From positions 62,001 through 126,000 of the forward strand of contig NZ_JAKWJQ010000009.1 of NCBI RefSeq assembly GCF_022761015.1: DNA of 64,000 nucleotides, written 5' to 3'. The translations under genes and the position numbers were made by a program. This document shows positions 44,799-52,751 of this stretch, one piece after another. Source of the DNA: Humibacter sp. RRB41. GTDB lineage: Bacteria; Actinomycetota; Actinomycetes; Actinomycetales; Microbacteriaceae. The first letter of the stretch is position 1. Each line of letters opens with the position of its first letter. Below the pieces are notes generated by a model. The model was given only the letters and a program-made list of their open reading frames with translations, was not told where the DNA came from and searched no databases.

Positions 44799-46294
44799 GC
44801 GAGTCGTCACAGCACGCGGCGGACCAGCTCCCGCGTCGCCCGCTGCTCGCCGGATTCCACCCCGACCCGAGCGTCTGCCGCGCGGGCGATGCCTATTACC
44901 TGGCGTGCTCGACCTTCGAATACGCGCCGGGCGTGCCGATCTTCAGTTCGCCGGACCTGCTCGACTGGACACTGATCGGACACGCGCTGGACCGTCCGTC
45001 GCGGCTCGATCTGGCATCCGCTCGTCCGTCGGGCGGCATCTACGCGCCGACGCTGCGCTTTCACGACGACAGGTTCTGGATGATCGTGCGCAACTCGACA
45101 GGCGCCCCTGGTCTGCTCCTGGTCACCGCCACCGACCCGGGCGGACCGTGGTCGGAGCCGCTGCGCATACCCGGCACGGGCCGCGGCATCGACCCCGACC
45201 TGGCGTGGGACGCCGACGGCACGTGTTATCTGACCTGGGCCGATCTGCGCGACGGCGTGATGCAGGCCGAGCTCGATACGGCGACGGGCGAACTGCTCAG
45301 CGAACCTGCCCTGCTCTGGCAGGGCATGGGCGGCAAGTTTCCGGAGGGCCCGCATCTCTACCGAGTCGGTGAGCACTGGTACCTCGTTCTCGCCGAGGGC
45401 GGCACGGGCCAGGGCCATGCGGCGACTGTCGCGCGATCCGCGTCACCATCAGGCCCGTTCGAGCCGAGTCCGTACAACCCGCTGATCACGGCGAGCGGCA
45501 GCGACTCCGTGGTGCAGAGCACCGGTCACGCCGACCTCGTTCAGCGCGGCGACGGCACCTGGGCGATGGTGTTCCTCGGTGTGCGCCCGCGCGGGATGTT
45601 CCCGCAGTGGCACGTTCTCGGCCGGGAGACGTTCGGCGCGAGCATCGAGTGGCGCGACGGATGGCCTGTGTACAGCGAGCCGATCGAGCCGGCGCATCTC
45701 GAGCCGACGCGGCGCGAGCCGTTCGTCGAGGAGATCGGGGCGGGGCCGCTGCCGGCATCCTGGATCACGCCTGGTGCGTTCCCTCAGGATGTCTCGACCA
45801 CCGATCCGGACGGCACCGTGCGGCTGACGGCGTCAGCCTCCAGCCGAGTCTTCACTGGGCGCAGGCAGGAGCACACCGGCATGGTCGCAATGGTGCAACT
45901 CGACGTGCCCGACGGTTCGCGCGGCGGACTGGAACTGCGCATCGACCCGTGGCACGCCGTCTCCGTCGAGCTGGCCGGCGATGTCGTCCGGGCAGTCGCA
46001 CGCATCGGCGGACTCGCATCGACGCTCGGCGAACGCCAGCGCCTCGAGGGTGACGTGCTGCGTCTGGAGACCGTAGCGTCGGATGCCCTGCCCTTCACCA
46101 CGAGACTCGGTCCCGACACGATCGTGGCGTCGATCGTGCGCGACGGCGAGACCGTCGAGCTCGGGCGATTGGACGGCCGCTATCTGTCCACCGAGGTGGC
46201 GGGAGGATTCACGGGTCGGGTCATCGGTGTGGTCGCCGAAAGCGGGCGCGTGGGCATCCGCCGGTTCCGTTACGAGGGGTGGGAGCTGGGCTGA
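44795..46294 (+). CDS. Glycoside hydrolase family 43 (beta-xylosidase/arabinofuranosidase-like)
   Basis: A 499-residue GH43 enzyme: five-bladed propeller (~res 15-300) plus a C-terminal beta-sandwich (~res 310-499) typical of GH43 xylosidases. Catalytic residues are Asp in FHPDPSVC (~res 24), the pKa-modulating Asp in GIDPDLAWD (~res 132) and Glu in FPEGPHLY (~res 184). No signal peptide, so it acts on imported oligosaccharides or glycosides. Coupling to the aromatic operon suggests removal of a pentose from a phenolic glycoside; this is inference. Confidence 0.9.
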   Translation: MSESSQHAADQLPRRPLLAGFHPDPSVCRAGDAYYLACSTFEYAPGVPIFSSPDLLDWTLIGHALDRPSRLDLASARPSGGIYAPTLRFHDDRFWMIVRNSTGAPGLLLVTATDPGGPWSEPLRIPGTGRGIDPDLAWDADGTCYLTWADLRDGVMQAELDTATGELLSEPALLWQGMGGKFPEGPHLYRVGEHWYLVLAEGGTGQGHAATVARSASPSGPFEPSPYNPLITASGSDSVVQSTGHADLVQRGDGTWAMVFLGVRPRGMFPQWHVLGRETFGASIEWRDGWPVYSEPIEPAHLEPTRREPFVEEIGAGPLPASWITPGAFPQDVSTTDPDGTVRLTASASSRVFTGRRQEHTGMVAMVQLDVPDGSRGGLELRIDPWHAVSVELAGDVVRAVARIGGLASTLGERQRLEGDVLRLETVASDALPFTTRLGPDTIVASIVRDGETVELGRLDGRYLSTEVAGGFTGRVIGVVAESGRVGIRRFRYEGWELG

Positions 46295-46298
46295 TCCG

Positions 46299-46754
46299 CT
46301 ACCCGCGGAACTGCGCGAGCGCATCCGCGATGGTCTCGTGGTCGACGACATCCGCCTCGCCGGATGATGAGAGCGTCGCCACGAACTCCCCGTTCACGAA
46401 GATCGGAATGCTGCCGCCCCAGAACTTGTACTCAGGGCCGAGGCCCTCGGCGACGGACCGGTCGGCATCCTTCTTGAAGCGTGCGAGCACGGAACTGTGC
46501 CCGAACTTCTCGACGACGAGACGCTTGCCTGCGATCACGTCGGCGTTGTGCTGACCGGTCGTGCCGAGCTGCGCGCGGTAGACGAGATCGTCTCCGATGT
46601 GCACCTCGATAGCCAGGTTCAGCCCGCGCTCGCGTACCAGCGCAACGGCGAGCTCGCCGAGGCGAACCGCGTCGTCGCGGCTGAAGGAGGCGAACTCGGC
46701 GACGGGCTCGGCTTCGAGCTGTTCGAGGGTGTAGACGGGTTCCGGGTGGGTCAT
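46299..46754 (-). CDS. UPF0303/heme-degrading-domain (DUF336-like) protein
   Basis: A 151-residue protein of the UPF0303 family, a relative of GlcG/HbpS. Landmarks are YRAQLGTTGQHNADVIAGKR (~res 60-79), FWGGSIPIFV (~res 112-121) and VDHETIADAL at the end. Function is unsettled in the family; heme or flavin-adduct binding has been proposed. ATG 46754 (AGGA ~9 nt upstream) was preferred to ATG 46772. Convergent with the GH43 gene, 4 nt apart. Confidence 0.82.
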   Translation of the reverse strand: MTHPEPVYTLEQLEAEPVAEFASFSRDDAVRLGELAVALVRERGLNLAIEVHIGDDLVYRAQLGTTGQHNADVIAGKRLVVEKFGHSSVLARFKKDADRSVAEGLGPEYKFWGGSIPIFVNGEFVATLSSSGEADVVDHETIADALAQFRG

Positions 46755-46803
46755 GACGACATCCTGGCCCATCGGCCCTGCCAGTGCATCGTCTTCATCG
46801 TGG

Positions 46804-46841
46804 TGACCGTGCCGTCATGACCGTGCCGTCGTGACCGTGCG
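46804..46841. repeat. 14-bp tandem repeat, ~2.7 copies
   Basis: TGACCGTGCCGTCA (46804-46817), TGACCGTGCCGTCG (46818-46831) and a partial TGACCGTGCG. It lies in the spacer between the UPF0303 start and the SDR stop. Probably simple slippage; copy number may vary between strains. Confidence 0.6.
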
Positions 46842-46872
46842 CGCTCTCGCGCGATCACGACGACGCCCAGTT

Positions 46873-47754
46873 TCAGGCCTCGATGTTCTCCAGGTCGTCG
46901 AGCAGGTTCGGATGCGTGGGCTCCCACCCGAGAACGGCACGTGTGTGAGCACTGGATGCCGGCTGATCGGTCGCGAAGATCGGACCGAGGGTTCCGAAGG
47001 TCTCCTCCGGCACCGATTCGACCGGGATGCCGAGTCGTCGCCCGATGACGTCGGCCATGTCGCGTACCGCGACACCCTCGTCGTCGACGGCGTGCCACGC
47101 GCTTCCTGCCGGAGCGTTCTCCAACGCGAGGCGGAACAGCACGGCCGCGTCGAGCGCGTGGACCGCGGGCCAGCGCTGCGTACCGTCGCCCGGGTACCCT
47201 GCGACGCCTGTTCCGCGCGCGATCTGGGTGAGCAGCCCGGTGAATCCACCGGTGCCGTTGTTGTGCACGGTGCGGGGCAGCCGGATCGCTGAGCTGCGCA
47301 CGCCACGGTCGGCGAGCTCGAGCGCTCGGCCAACCGATACGCTTCGGCCGCCGACGGGTCCATCGGTCGGCAGCGGGTCCTGCTCGGTCGACGGGCGTCC
47401 CGGCACGTACGGCGTGCCCGACACTGTGACGAGCGGATGGTCCGATCCGATCAGCACCTCGCCCAGGGTCGCGAGCGCTGTGCCCTCCTCATCGATGGCG
47501 TGCGCGAGCGCTTCGGGCGAACTGAAGTCGTTGGCGAAGGCGAGATGGATGACGCCGTCCGCCTCCTGCGCGCCGGTCCGCAGCACGTCGAGGTCGGAGA
47601 GGCCGCCACGGAGCACGTCGGCGCCCGCGGCCTCTGCGCGCGCGGCCGAGGCATCCGATCGGGCGAGCGCGGTGACGGAATGCCCCGAGCTGATCAGTTC
47701 GGAGACCACGGCCGATCCGATGAGACCCGTTCCGCCGGTGATGAAGACGCGCAT
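46873..47754 (-). CDS. Atypical SDR / NAD(P)-binding epimerase-like protein
   Basis: A 293-residue NAD-dependent epimerase-family protein. The Rossmann motif is GGTGLIG (~res 7-13). The usual YxxxK is not evident (region reads VGGRSVSVGRALELADRG), so it may be an atypical, possibly non-catalytic or quinone-sensing member. It diverges from a TetR gene with two operators in the spacer, so it is the likely target of that repressor. Confidence 0.85.
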   Translation of the reverse strand: MRVFITGGTGLIGSAVVSELISSGHSVTALARSDASAARAEAAGADVLRGGLSDLDVLRTGAQEADGVIHLAFANDFSSPEALAHAIDEEGTALATLGEVLIGSDHPLVTVSGTPYVPGRPSTEQDPLPTDGPVGGRSVSVGRALELADRGVRSSAIRLPRTVHNNGTGGFTGLLTQIARGTGVAGYPGDGTQRWPAVHALDAAVLFRLALENAPAGSAWHAVDDEGVAVRDMADVIGRRLGIPVESVPEETFGTLGPIFATDQPASSAHTRAVLGWEPTHPNLLDDLENIEA

Positions 47755-47796
47755 GCTGAGCTCCTTGAATTCTGCGACCGCATCTGCGGTCTAGGT

Positions 47797-47849
47797 GATG
47801 CGACTGATGTCCCATCAGGGTACACCGATGATGCGACACGTGTCGCATC
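47797..47849. promoter_or_regulatory. Paired TetR operators between SDR and TetR genes
   Basis: GATGCGACACGTGTCGCATC (47830-47849) is a perfect 20-bp palindrome ending 15 bp before the TetR start. GATGCGACTGATGTCCCATC (47797-47816) is a degenerate second copy with its centre 33 bp away, about three helical turns. A smaller dyad GACCGCA-TC-TGCGGTC lies at 47776-47791. Confidence 0.8.
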
Positions 47850-47864
47850 GCGTAGAATCGACCC

Positions 47865-48446
47865 ATGCCGAGATGGAAGCCGGATGCCCGCGAGCGTCTG
47901 GCCGTCGCCGCCCTCGACCTGTTCGCCGAACAGGGCTACGACGAGACGACGGTCGCGCAGATCGCCGAGCGTGCCGGGCTCACGCGCAGCACGTTCTTTC
48001 GCCACTTCGGCGACAAGCGAGAGATCCTTGCAGCGGGCCAGGAGACCCTCAGCCGATTGTTGGCAGCCGGCATTGCGGATGCGCCCACGGATGCGACGCC
48101 GCTGGCTGCCGTCGTGGCCGGCCTCGAGCGCGCCTCGGGTGAGATGACGTCGTTCAATCGTGACCTCAGCCCGCGGCTGCACGCGGCGATCGAGGCGAAC
48201 GAGGAGCTGCGCACCCGCGACGCGATGAAGAGCATCGGCATGGCGGCGGCGATCGTCGACGCATTGATGCAGCGGAACGTCCCCGAGCCGACGGCGCAAG
48301 TCGCCGCTGAGCTCGGCGTGCTCGCGTTCAAGGTCGGGTACCGGCGGTGGGCGGACCCGAGCCGCGACGACGATCCCGGCGAGCTGACGACGTATACGCG
48401 AGCGGCGTTCGACGAGCTGCAGGCCGCGGCCACTGGACTGCGATAG
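47865..48446 (+). CDS. TetR family transcriptional regulator
   Basis: A 193-residue TetR protein. HTH at ~res 8-52: LDLFAEQGYDETTVAQIAER followed by AGLTRSTFFRHFGDKREIL. The C-terminal helices contain the dimer and ligand region. It diverges from the SDR gene; the perfect palindrome just upstream suggests autoregulation. This is the last gene rich in host-like GGATGCC motifs before the atypical segment. Confidence 0.92.
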   Translation: MPRWKPDARERLAVAALDLFAEQGYDETTVAQIAERAGLTRSTFFRHFGDKREILAAGQETLSRLLAAGIADAPTDATPLAAVVAGLERASGEMTSFNRDLSPRLHAAIEANEELRTRDAMKSIGMAAAIVDALMQRNVPEPTAQVAAELGVLAFKVGYRRWADPSRDDDPGELTTYTRAAFDELQAAATGLR

Positions 48447-48456
48447 GGATCTGCGG

Positions 48457-49527
48457 CTAAGCGCTCATCGCCCCAGAAGCGTCGCCAGATCCTTCGGTGG
48501 ACTTCCGCCGTTGAGAATCCGTTCTTACCGCAGCACTTGATCGGATGATCATCTCGGGGTGCACCGACGAGAACTGCGAGGCCGCCTGTTTGTCGAGAAT
48601 CGGCTTCAACAGACCGAACCCGCGGCGGCCCAGGTCTGCGAAGTCCTGACGCACTGTGGTGAGCGCAGGCGTCCACAGTTCCGCGAGCGGGTGATCGTCG
48701 AATCCGACGACGCTGATGTCTTTTGGCACCGCGAGTCCCTGGTCCGTGATGCCCTTGATCACACCCATTGCGATCTCATCGTTACCGCAGAACACGGCGG
48801 TGACATCCGGATTGCGAGCTAGATCACGACCGACCACGCGTCCGCTGCGTGGCTCCCACGTTGCGTCCAGCGGAAGCGGTATCGGCGCGCCCGCCTTACG
48901 CAGTGCGCGCTTCCATCCGGTCGTCCGCCCGTCCTCTCGGCGTGACGGTGGCACTCGCACATGGTGAACGGTCTCGTGGCCGAGCGAGAGCAGGTACTCG
49001 GTGAGCTCTTCGGCGCCCCGGGTCTCGTCGATCACGGCCTGTGGCACACCGGTATCTCGCACACCGGACAGAGCGACGAGAGGCAGATCGGAGGGAAGGT
49101 GACGAAGTGCAGCAACTCCTGCACGATCGAATTTCAGTACCACCACACCGGCGATCGACTGGTTGAGAACATTTTCAACGGCTGCAGAGACCACGTCGTC
49201 ATCGAAGCTCTCGACCACGGTGATGATGACGGTGTATCCATCGGCACGAGCAGCTTCTTCTACGCCGCGAATGGCTTCGGCATAGCCGTAATTGGAGGTG
49301 CTGCCGGTAATGACCGCGATCACCTCCGAACGGCCCGAGGCGAGGGCGCGGGCCGCAGCGCTGGGTCGGAAGCCGAGGCGCTGTATGGCGGCCTCGACTC
49401 TCGCCTGCTTGTCTGGCCGAACGCGAGCAGCGCCAGAAAGCACCCTGGAGACGGTGGGAACAGAAACCTGGGCGAGCCGAGCAACATCAGCCATCGTGGC
49501 GTTGCGCACGTTGTTACCGTTGCTCAT
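48457..49527 (-). CDS. LacI family transcriptional regulator of the alpha-galactoside operon
   Basis: A 356-residue LacI protein. HTH: ATMADVARLAQVSVPTVSRV (~res 9-28) with a LacI hinge (AAIQRLGFRPSAAARALA); the sugar-binding core includes VFCGNDEIAMGVIKG and VVGFDDHPLAELWTP. ATG 49527 has GAGG ~10 nt upstream; a GTG at 49551 overlapping the permease stop is an alternative. Last gene of the operon it probably controls; matching operators flank the GH36 promoter. Confidence 0.9.
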   Translation of the reverse strand: MSNGNNVRNATMADVARLAQVSVPTVSRVLSGAARVRPDKQARVEAAIQRLGFRPSAAARALASGRSEVIAVITGSTSNYGYAEAIRGVEEAARADGYTVIITVVESFDDDVVSAAVENVLNQSIAGVVVLKFDRAGVAALRHLPSDLPLVALSGVRDTGVPQAVIDETRGAEELTEYLLSLGHETVHHVRVPPSRREDGRTTGWKRALRKAGAPIPLPLDATWEPRSGRVVGRDLARNPDVTAVFCGNDEIAMGVIKGITDQGLAVPKDISVVGFDDHPLAELWTPALTTVRQDFADLGRRGFGLLKPILDKQAASQFSSVHPEMIIRSSAAVRTDSQRRKSTEGSGDASGAMSA

Positions 49528-49547
49528 CGTTCTGCCTCTACTCGAGT

Positions 49548-50390
49548 TCACTTGACGGCGCCGCTGGTGATACCAGAAATGATCTTGCGCTGAAGAACGA
49601 CGAACGTGATCAGCAGCGGAAGACTCATCAGGATGATGTAAGCGAAGATCAGGTGCCAGTTCTGAAGATAGAGCCCCGAGCTGGCTACCTGGTAGAGGTT
49701 CAGCGGCAGGGTGTCGAGTCGGCCGCCGATGACGAAGAGGGCGTAGAACACGTCGTTCCAGATGTAGAGGCAGATCAAGATCGTCGCCGTTGCCAACGTC
49801 GGGCTGAGCAGCGGAAGAATAATCCGAACGAAGACCCCGACGGGGCTGGCTCCGTCCATACGGGCGGCTTCTTCGAGCTCAGGCGGAATGGTTCGGATGA
49901 ATCCGGTGACGAAGAAGATCACGGTTGACAGGTACATGCCCGTGTACACGCTGATCATGCCGATCGCTGTGCCTGCTAGACCGAGTTGTCTGAGCAGAAG
50001 CACGATCGTCACGACGGCAGGTGGCAGAACGATGCCACTGATTCCAAGCGCGTAGAGGAATGCGACGACCCGAGATTTGCGTCTGGCCAGAATCCAGGAC
50101 GCCATGGCGCCGAGCACCAGGACCAGAATCACTGACGGCACCATGATGAGCAGGCTGCCGAAGAATGCCGGCACCATTCGGCCCTCGTTGAGCACGGTGC
50201 TGAAGTTCTGCAGGAGTTGCCAGTGCGTCGGAAGCGACAGGTTCGGGTTGAGCGCCTCTGCCTGGTTCTTGCTCGCCGTCAGAAGAACGACCGCGAACGG
50301 GATTCCCAGCAACAGGATCGTCACCGCGACGGCAGCAAACGGTTGGAGTGACACCCGGCGGCGGCGACGTGAGGCTGTAGCGCTGGTCAC
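49548..50390 (-). CDS. ABC transporter permease (MalG type), alpha-galactoside importer
   Basis: A 280-residue permease with six membrane segments and the EAA loop ELEEAARMDGASPVGVFVRI (~res 178-197). GTG at 50390 overlaps the upstream permease stop (GTGA). Pairs with the MalF-like protein; no ATPase is encoded in the operon. Confidence 0.92.
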   Translation of the reverse strand: MTSATASRRRRRVSLQPFAAVAVTILLLGIPFAVVLLTASKNQAEALNPNLSLPTHWQLLQNFSTVLNEGRMVPAFFGSLLIMVPSVILVLVLGAMASWILARRKSRVVAFLYALGISGIVLPPAVVTIVLLLRQLGLAGTAIGMISVYTGMYLSTVIFFVTGFIRTIPPELEEAARMDGASPVGVFVRIILPLLSPTLATATILICLYIWNDVFYALFVIGGRLDTLPLNLYQVASSGLYLQNWHLIFAYIILMSLPLLITFVVLQRKIISGITSGAVK

Positions 50391-51331
50391 AGTACTTCCT
50401 CCCTCTTGCGAAGAAAGCGGATCACAGGGAAGGCGAGAATCGCGACCATCAGGAACAGCATCAGGCTCATGGTGGTGGCTTGGGCGAAGAGGCCTTGCCC
50501 GAAGGTCCGGAAGATGAAGATGTTGAGGAGCTCGGTGGTGCCGCCGGGGCCGCCGGCTGTGGTGGCCTGCACGATGTCGAACCCGTTCATCGAGCCCAGC
50601 AGTGCGGTTGCGACATTGAAGGTGATCGCGGGAGCCAAGAGGGGCCATCTGATCGACCAGAAGGTCCTCCATCTGTTCGCTCCATCGATTCGGGAGGCTT
50701 CGACGAGGTCTTCGTTGATCGTTTTCAGTCCAGCCAGATAAATGAGCATCGAGAGGCCCATCCATTTCCAGGCATGGATGACTGCGACAACCACGATGGT
50801 CCAGGTGGTGCTGCCGAGCCAGGCGATGGTGACGTGCTGACCGGTCAGGAACCCGAGGATCCCGTTGATCACGCCTTCGGGCTTGAGCATCGCTTGGAAG
50901 ATGTAGCCGACGGCGAGTGCGGACATGACGACCGGGACGAAGAATGCCGCGCGCGCGAAGCGGTTGATTCGTGTGTCTCGTTCCAGGAGGAGCGCGAGGA
51001 GTAGCCCGAAAAGATTCTGGAAGAACGCCACCATGATGGCGTATTCGAGCGTGATCCTCAGGTCCTCCAGGAGGCTGCCGTTGGTGAGCAACTCGCTGAA
51101 GTTCGACAAGCCGACGAAGTTGATCGCGGACTTGAAGCTGGACCAGTCCGTGAATGCGTAGATGAAGTTGTAGAGAGTGGGGAGGAAGAAGAAGACGAAC
51201 AGCACCACGAGCGCCGGGATGAGGAACCAATACGGATGGTCGCGGTTGCGCCCCCCACGTTTGCCGGCGGTCCTGTGGTCCGCCCGCTTAGCGCTCTCGG
51301 GCACCGGTTTGGTGATCTCGAGGATAGACAT
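50387..51331 (-). CDS. ABC transporter permease (MalF type), alpha-galactoside importer
   Basis: A 314-residue permease. A basic N-terminus (~res 1-35) is followed by six membrane segments; the EAA loop is DLVEASRIDGANRWRTFWSI (~res 208-227) and the C-terminal TTAGGPGGTTELLN is typical. ATG 51331 was chosen for AAAGG 9 nt upstream. A strong hairpin separates it from the binding-protein gene. Confidence 0.92.
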   Translation of the reverse strand: MSILEITKPVPESAKRADHRTAGKRGGRNRDHPYWFLIPALVVLFVFFFLPTLYNFIYAFTDWSSFKSAINFVGLSNFSELLTNGSLLEDLRITLEYAIMVAFFQNLFGLLLALLLERDTRINRFARAAFFVPVVMSALAVGYIFQAMLKPEGVINGILGFLTGQHVTIAWLGSTTWTIVVVAVIHAWKWMGLSMLIYLAGLKTINEDLVEASRIDGANRWRTFWSIRWPLLAPAITFNVATALLGSMNGFDIVQATTAGGPGGTTELLNIFIFRTFGQGLFAQATTMSLMLFLMVAILAFPVIRFLRKREEVL

Positions 51332-51347
51332 GCTGTGGCCTTTCAGG

Positions 51348-51378
51348 GGGTGCTGGCGGTGGAGTGCCGCCAGCACCC
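51348..51378 (-). other. 12-bp perfect stem-loop between binding-protein and permease genes
   Basis: GGGTGCTGGCGG (51348-51359) pairs with CCGCCAGCACCC (51367-51378) across a 7-nt loop, starting 12 nt after the binding-protein stop. No T-run. Same position relative to a binding-protein gene as the stem-loops at 7033-7105 and 19165-19196. Confidence 0.75.
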
Positions 51379-51390
51379 GAACGATCGGGG

Positions 51391-52710
51391 CTAGAACCCC
51401 TTGACTCCTTGCGCCTTCGCGAGCTGTGCGAATTGCGCTTGCGTGGTCTGAGCAACCTGTTCCGGGGTCTTGGTGCCCTGGATCATGTCTCCGAGGTTCA
51501 GGTACAGATCCGGGTTGGCGACGGCGAGCGCCTGCATCGAACCGACTGAGTCGTCCAGCGAAGCTGCAACATCCTTGAGGGCCGTTGGGACATTGGACGG
51601 GGTACTTGTTCCCTTGAGCAGCGACACGGTGCTCTGGTCCTTGACGAACTTCCCGTAACCCTGTCCGAGCCAGTACGAGAGGAACTGCCGAGCAGCCGCC
51701 TCTCGCTTGGTGTCACCGGTCTTGAAGGCGACCAGGGCGTTGCTCTGGTCGGGGATGTACGTGCCGATGTTCCCGGTCGGAGAGATCGGGAAGAACCCGA
51801 TCTTGTCGTTGAGTTCCTTGGTTGACGCAGTGGCCTGGAGCTCGCCGAAGAACGAGTTCACCTGAAGCGCCATCGCGGCCTTCCCACCAAGCAGTGCCGT
51901 GCCCTGGTCCGGGAACGTGGCGGTCTTGATGTTGTCGTTGAAGTACCCGTCGTTGATGAGGTTGTCGTACCCCTTGATCGCATTGAGGATGGTCGGGTCG
52001 GTGAACTTCTCCTTGTTCTCGTTCACCCGACCCCACAGACCGTCCTTCGCAGCGTCGGCAAGCTGCGCCTGGACCCACCACTGGGTGCCCCAGGGGCTTC
52101 CGCCGCCGCCGAAGTCGTAGAACGGGTCGACACCGTCGCCCTTCAGCTTCTTGGCATCAGCGACGAGGTCATTCCAGTTCGTGGGGGTGCTGGTGATTCC
52201 GGCCTTCGCGAACACGTCCTTGTTGTAGTAGACCCCGATCACGGCAGGGGTGGTGACCAGCGCGGCGTACCGGGTTCCGTCCAGGATTCCGGTCATCTTC
52301 CCCAGATTGCCGGTGTAGTTCGCCGCCCACGGCGCGCCGGCGAGCGACTGAAGGTTCGTCTTCGCGTTGATTGTCGTCAGCATCGATGCGGTCGGCTGCC
52401 AGAACGCCAGATCCGGCTTGTCACCAGTGGCGACCTTGGTCTCCACACCTTGCTCGTACGGGTCGGGGATTGTGACGACCTTGACCTTGGCGCCGGTGAG
52501 CTTCTCGAATCCGCTGATCACCGAGTCGGCAGTCTTGTTCGAGTTCTCTGCGGCCCAGATGGTCAGCGTGGTCCCTTTGAGGTTCGTGTTCTGCGCGGGC
52601 CATTGCTGGCTGGCGCCCGAGGACCCGCTGCTGCCGGGATCGCTGCATCCGCTGAGGGCGAGGGCTGTGACCGCCGCAGCGGCAGCAAGCCCTAGAAGTG
52701 CCTTCTTCAT
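51391..52710 (-). CDS. Extracellular solute-binding lipoprotein, alpha-galactoside importer
   Basis: A 439-residue type 1 binding protein. Signal peptide MKKALLGLAA plus hydrophobic core ending at lipobox LSGC (~res 19-22). The mature domain has GTTLTIWAAENSNKTAD, DKPDLAFWQPTASML and GVYYNKDVFAKAGI, typical of oligosaccharide-binding proteins. ATG at 52710 has AAGGAG upstream; a longer open frame extends into the GH36 gene end but is not plausible. Follows GH36, so alpha-galactosides such as raffinose or melibiose are the likely ligands. Confidence 0.92.
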   Translation of the reverse strand: MKKALLGLAAAAAVTALALSGCSDPGSSGSSGASQQWPAQNTNLKGTTLTIWAAENSNKTADSVISGFEKLTGAKVKVVTIPDPYEQGVETKVATGDKPDLAFWQPTASMLTTINAKTNLQSLAGAPWAANYTGNLGKMTGILDGTRYAALVTTPAVIGVYYNKDVFAKAGITSTPTNWNDLVADAKKLKGDGVDPFYDFGGGGSPWGTQWWVQAQLADAAKDGLWGRVNENKEKFTDPTILNAIKGYDNLINDGYFNDNIKTATFPDQGTALLGGKAAMALQVNSFFGELQATASTKELNDKIGFFPISPTGNIGTYIPDQSNALVAFKTGDTKREAAARQFLSYWLGQGYGKFVKDQSTVSLLKGTSTPSNVPTALKDVAASLDDSVGSMQALAVANPDLYLNLGDMIQGTKTPEQVAQTTQAQFAQLAKAQGVKGF

Positions 52711-52731
52711 TGAAATTGCTCCTTGATGAGG

Positions 52732-52751
52732 GTAGCGATCGTTGTCGCTAC
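52732..52751. other. Inverted repeat across the GH36 stop codon
   Basis: GTAGCGA (52732-52738) and TCGCTAC (52745-52751) flank a 6-nt spacer. It overlaps the GH36 stop and lies 21 bp upstream of the binding-protein gene. It resembles the TAGCG part of the LacI operators at 54965-55011, so it may be an internal operator or a small intercistronic stem. Confidence 0.4.

Noticed and set aside
46804-46841. Short tandem repeat as a CRISPR array
   Set aside because: Units are 14 bp with no spacers and no cas genes.
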